The translations under genes were made by a program, and so were the position numbers. Shown piece after piece: positions 24,045 to 26,283 of a DNA stretch of 26,283 nt. A model generated the notes under the pieces. That model made no database searches, was not told the DNA's origin, and saw nothing but the letters and a program-made list of their open reading frames with translations. This stretch comes from an uncultured bacterium. Lineage in GTDB: Bacteria > Spirochaetota > Brevinematia > DTOW01. How positions within the stretch are numbered: position 1 is the first letter of the stretch; the number at the start of each line of letters is the position of its first letter. The DNA lies in assembly GCA_937928175.1 (NCBI GenBank), contig CALFVP010000057.1:1-26283 (forward strand). Direction: 5' to 3'.

Positions 24045-24074
24045 TTGAATTTCAAAGTTTTCGTTATGTATAAT
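24045..24074 (+). promoter_or_regulatory. proS promoter (TTGAAT-18-TATAAT)
   Basis: TTGAAT (24045-24050) and TATAAT (24069-24074) have an 18 bp spacer. Transcription from about 24081 would give a leader of about 14 bases containing GAGGGG. Confidence 0.65.
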
Positions 24075-24094
24075 TTTATGAAAAAGAGGGGAAA

Positions 24095-25816
24095 ATGAGG
24101 TTCAGTAAGTTTTTAATATATACACTTAGAGAAGATCCAAAAGATGCTGAATCTATTAGTCACAAACTCATGATTAGAGCTGGGCTTATATACAAAGAGG
24201 AAAGTGGTCTTTACGGTTATTTACCTTTGGGGCTTAGAGTTTACAACAAAGTTGTCTCCATAGTTAGAGAAGAAATGAACAAAGCAGGAGCAATTGAAGC
24301 GTTACCTACCATTTTGACTCCAGCAAGTATATGGAAAGAGAGTGGTAGACTTGATGTAATGGGAAAAGAAATGATAAGAATAAAAGACAGAAGGGACGGA
24401 CTTTTGGTTTTAGGTCCCACACACGAGGAAGCTTTTACAGACATGGTAAGAAGAACAATAAATTCTTATAAACAGCTTCCTATAACATTGTACCAGATAG
24501 CAAAAAAATTTAGAGACGAAATAAGACCAAGATTTGGTGTTATGAGGTGTAGAGAATTCACAATGAAAGATGCATACTCTTTTGATATTGATGAAAAAGG
24601 TTTAGACGAAAGTTACCTTAAGATGAGACAAGCTTACATAAACGTATTCAAAAGAGTTGGTCTTAATGCTTTACCTGTTGAAGCTGATGTTGGTAGTATG
24701 GGCGGTACAAGAAGCGAAGAATTTATGGTTCTCTCTTCGTTAGGCGAAGCTTTAATACTTTACTGTCCAAAATGTAACTACTACGCAAACATAGAAAGAG
24801 CAGAATCAATAATACAAGAAAACACTGAAGAAGAAGAAGAAAAACCTTTACAAGAAGTTGATACACCTAACGTTTACACCATAGAAGATCTAACAAAATT
24901 TTTTAACACATCACCAAAAAAATTCATAAAAACATTAGTTTACTTAGCTGATAATACACCAATAGTAGTGCTTATAAGAGGTGATTTGGATGTAAACGAA
25001 ACAAAACTAAAAAATTACTTAGGTTGTATTGAGCTAGAATTAGCTTCTAACGAAATTATTGAAAAAGTTACCAATGCACCTTTAGGTTTTGCTGGACCTA
25101 TAGGACTATCAAACGTTAGAATTATAGCTGATAACTCAATAAAAAACATCAAAAATGGTATAACTGGTGCAAACAAAAAAGATAAACATTTGGTTGGAGT
25201 AAATATTGGTAGAGACTTTGTTGTTGAGGAATTTGCAGAAATAAGAAGTGCCAAAGCAGGAGACAAATGTAAAATTTGTGGTGAAACACTAAAAGAAACA
25301 AAAGGTATAGAGGTAGGACACATATTTAAACTTGGATACAAGTATACAAAATCAATGAATGTAACGGTACTAGACAAAGATGGTAAAAGAATACATCCAA
25401 TTATGGGATGCTACGGTATAGGTATAGATAGAACAATAGCAGCAATAATAGAAGTTAATAACGATGAGAACGGAATAGTTTGGCCAATAACTGTAGCTCC
25501 ATTTGAAGCTATTGTCATACCAATATCAACAAAAGACCCAAAATTAATCGACATCTCTGAAGAAATATACAACAGTTTAATTAAAGAAAGAATTGATATT
25601 GCCATAGATGACAGAGAAGAATCTGTAGGTGTAAAATTCAACGATGCAGATCTCATTGGTATTCCCTTCAAAATAATAGTAGGCAAAAAATTATTAGATG
25701 AAGGGAAAATAGAAGTAAAAAGAAGAGATAACGGTGAAACGGTAACTATACCACTACCAGAAGCTAAAAAGAAAATAATAGAATTAATTTTAGAGGAGTA
25801 TAAAAAGTATTCATAG
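24095..25816 (+). CDS. proS: Prolyl-tRNA synthetase, bacterial type with editing domain
   Basis: Charges tRNA-Pro with proline. The 573-residue protein is the long bacterial form. Class II motif 1 lies near residues 64-80. Motif 2 includes F-R-D-E-I-R-P-R-F-G and C-R-E-F-T-M-K-D-A (139-160). An INS editing domain spans about 224-400, with K-F-I-K-T-L (Lys279). Motif 3 is G-C-Y-G-I-G-I-D-R (438-446), and the anticodon-binding domain runs from about 468. G-P-T-H-E-E (107-112) binds substrate. The editing domain is flanked by two Cys pairs, C-P-K-C (224-227) and C-K-I-C (392-395), which could hold a metal. GAGGGG is 4 bases before the ATG. The 3' end overlaps the convergent HD-GYP gene by 6 bases. 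Confidence 0.96.
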   Translation: MRFSKFLIYTLREDPKDAESISHKLMIRAGLIYKEESGLYGYLPLGLRVYNKVVSIVREEMNKAGAIEALPTILTPASIWKESGRLDVMGKEMIRIKDRRDGLLVLGPTHEEAFTDMVRRTINSYKQLPITLYQIAKKFRDEIRPRFGVMRCREFTMKDAYSFDIDEKGLDESYLKMRQAYINVFKRVGLNALPVEADVGSMGGTRSEEFMVLSSLGEALILYCPKCNYYANIERAESIIQENTEEEEEKPLQEVDTPNVYTIEDLTKFFNTSPKKFIKTLVYLADNTPIVVLIRGDLDVNETKLKNYLGCIELELASNEIIEKVTNAPLGFAGPIGLSNVRIIADNSIKNIKNGITGANKKDKHLVGVNIGRDFVVEEFAEIRSAKAGDKCKICGETLKETKGIEVGHIFKLGYKYTKSMNVTVLDKDGKRIHPIMGCYGIGIDRTIAAIIEVNNDENGIVWPITVAPFEAIVIPISTKDPKLIDISEEIYNSLIKERIDIAIDDREESVGVKFNDADLIGIPFKIIVGKKLLDEGKIEVKRRDNGETVTIPLPEAKKKIIELILEEYKKYS

Positions 25817-26283
25817 TGCCAATTTTTTCACTTTCATAATTATTTCAGCGTTAAATATTATCCTCTCTATCTTTCTACCTACAGCATCTTTGGTAAGATC
25901 AACACTAATAGGAGATTTAAGTACAGAAGAATTGTTACCTATTACTATTAAAACTTCTGGTGATAAGTCGTATTCCCTATGAAGTTTTTTCACAATACCA
26001 ATTTCACCTGAAGAAAGTTTTACAACTGTACCTTCAGAAATTGGTGAAGGGATTTTGTACATTTTAGCAATCTCAACAGAAAACTTTATGGAAAGTTCAC
26101 AATCGTACCTAGTACCAGCTAACTTTAAAATTTCCTCAATAGCAACCCTTATTGGAAGAGGAGGTCTATAAGGTCTTTCTGTTGTCATGGCATCAAACCC
26201 ATCACATAAACTAACGATTTTGGTATACAAATCTATTTTACTTCCATCCACACCTAAAGGATACCCTTTACCATCCACTTGTT
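25811..26283 (-). CDS. HD-GYP domain c-di-GMP phosphodiesterase, C-terminal part (runs off right edge)
   Basis: The frame is open through the window end, so the N-terminal part is missing. The first visible residues are Q-V-D-G-K-G-Y-P, the end of the HD-GYP signature H-H-E-x-x-D-G-x-G-Y-P. The usual K-I-V-S-L-C-D-G-F-D-A-M-T-T-E-R-P-Y-R follows. HD-GYP domains hydrolyse c-di-GMP. After the domain comes a tail of about 80 residues with T-V-V-K-L-S-S-G-E-I-G-I-V, a small beta-rich extension seen in some HD-GYP proteins. A GTG at 26278 could be mistaken for a start, but the motif continues upstream of it. The HD residues and any sensor domain lie outside the window. Confidence 0.88.
   Translation of the reverse strand, partial: QVDGKGYPLGVDGSKIDLYTKIVSLCDGFDAMTTERPYRPPLPIRVAIEEILKLAGTRYDCELSIKFSVEIAKMYKIPSPISEGTVVKLSSGEIGIVKKLHREYDLSPEVLIVIGNNSSVLKSPISVDLTKDAVGRKIERIIFNAEIIMKVKKLAL

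Overview
This window is AT-rich (by eye about 30% GC), densely packed chromosomal DNA. It most likely comes from a spirochaete or a close relative. The best pointer is FlgG (17107-17901), whose sequence reads like the spirochaete periplasmic-flagellum rod protein. The lineage is an inference from protein similarity recalled by eye; no database search was possible. There is no rRNA, tRNA, CRISPR array, transposase or integrase. The largest gene-free gaps are about 180 bp (11392-11571) and 144 bp (23951-24094).

Layout from the left. 1-289 holds the N-terminal part of an unrecognised minus-strand gene that runs off the edge. 357-6316 is a plus-strand run: rimP, nusA and infB (ribosome maturation, transcription elongation, translation initiation), then a transketolase split into N- and C-terminal proteins. 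6285-6950 (minus) is a lipoprotein with a GH16-like fold but an apparently lost catalytic site. 7071-9827 (plus) holds a short-chain dehydrogenase, an internally duplicated polytopic membrane protein and a PseG/SpsG-like GT-B-fold protein; together they suggest an uncharacterised envelope or glycan unit. 9828-11391 (minus) pairs a serine-palmitoyltransferase-like alpha-oxoamine synthase with QueD. 11572-16165 (plus) carries fumarase, a RecJ-type DHH nuclease with a large internal insertion, and a PilZ protein whose two c-di-GMP motifs are separated by a GAF-like segment. 16171-21699 (minus) holds, in transcription order, a membrane/coiled-coil protein, a large PilX-like prepilin-type protein, FlgG, and a membrane-anchored LysM/M23 peptidase. 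21799-22335 (plus) is a methionine-rich Spy/CpxP-like periplasmic protein. 22365-23950 (minus) holds rpsL-rpsG and a KDPG-aldolase-family gene. 24095-25816 (plus) is proS. The right edge holds the C-terminal part of an HD-GYP c-di-GMP phosphodiesterase.

How the genes connect. Housekeeping translation genes and central carbon metabolism (transketolase, fumarase, KDPG aldolase) alternate with cell-surface and motility functions. Two c-di-GMP proteins (a PilZ effector and an HD-GYP phosphodiesterase) and FlgG point to a motile cell with c-di-GMP signalling.

Promoters are readable. The repeated form is TTGAAA/TTGAAT, a 17-18 bp spacer, then TATAAT or a close variant. Genes fall into two classes. 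One class has a Shine-Dalgarno sequence (nusA, infB, both transketolase halves, the oxoamine synthase, the PilZ gene, rpsL, rpsG, proS, the Spy-like gene). The other has no Shine-Dalgarno, and its -10 box sits only 6-12 bases before the ATG, implying leaderless or near-leaderless mRNAs (21699 gene, lipoprotein, and probably rimP, eda, fumC and the 7948 gene). That pattern, the split PilZ protein, the duplicated membrane protein and the PilX-like/coiled-coil pair are the points most worth a second look.
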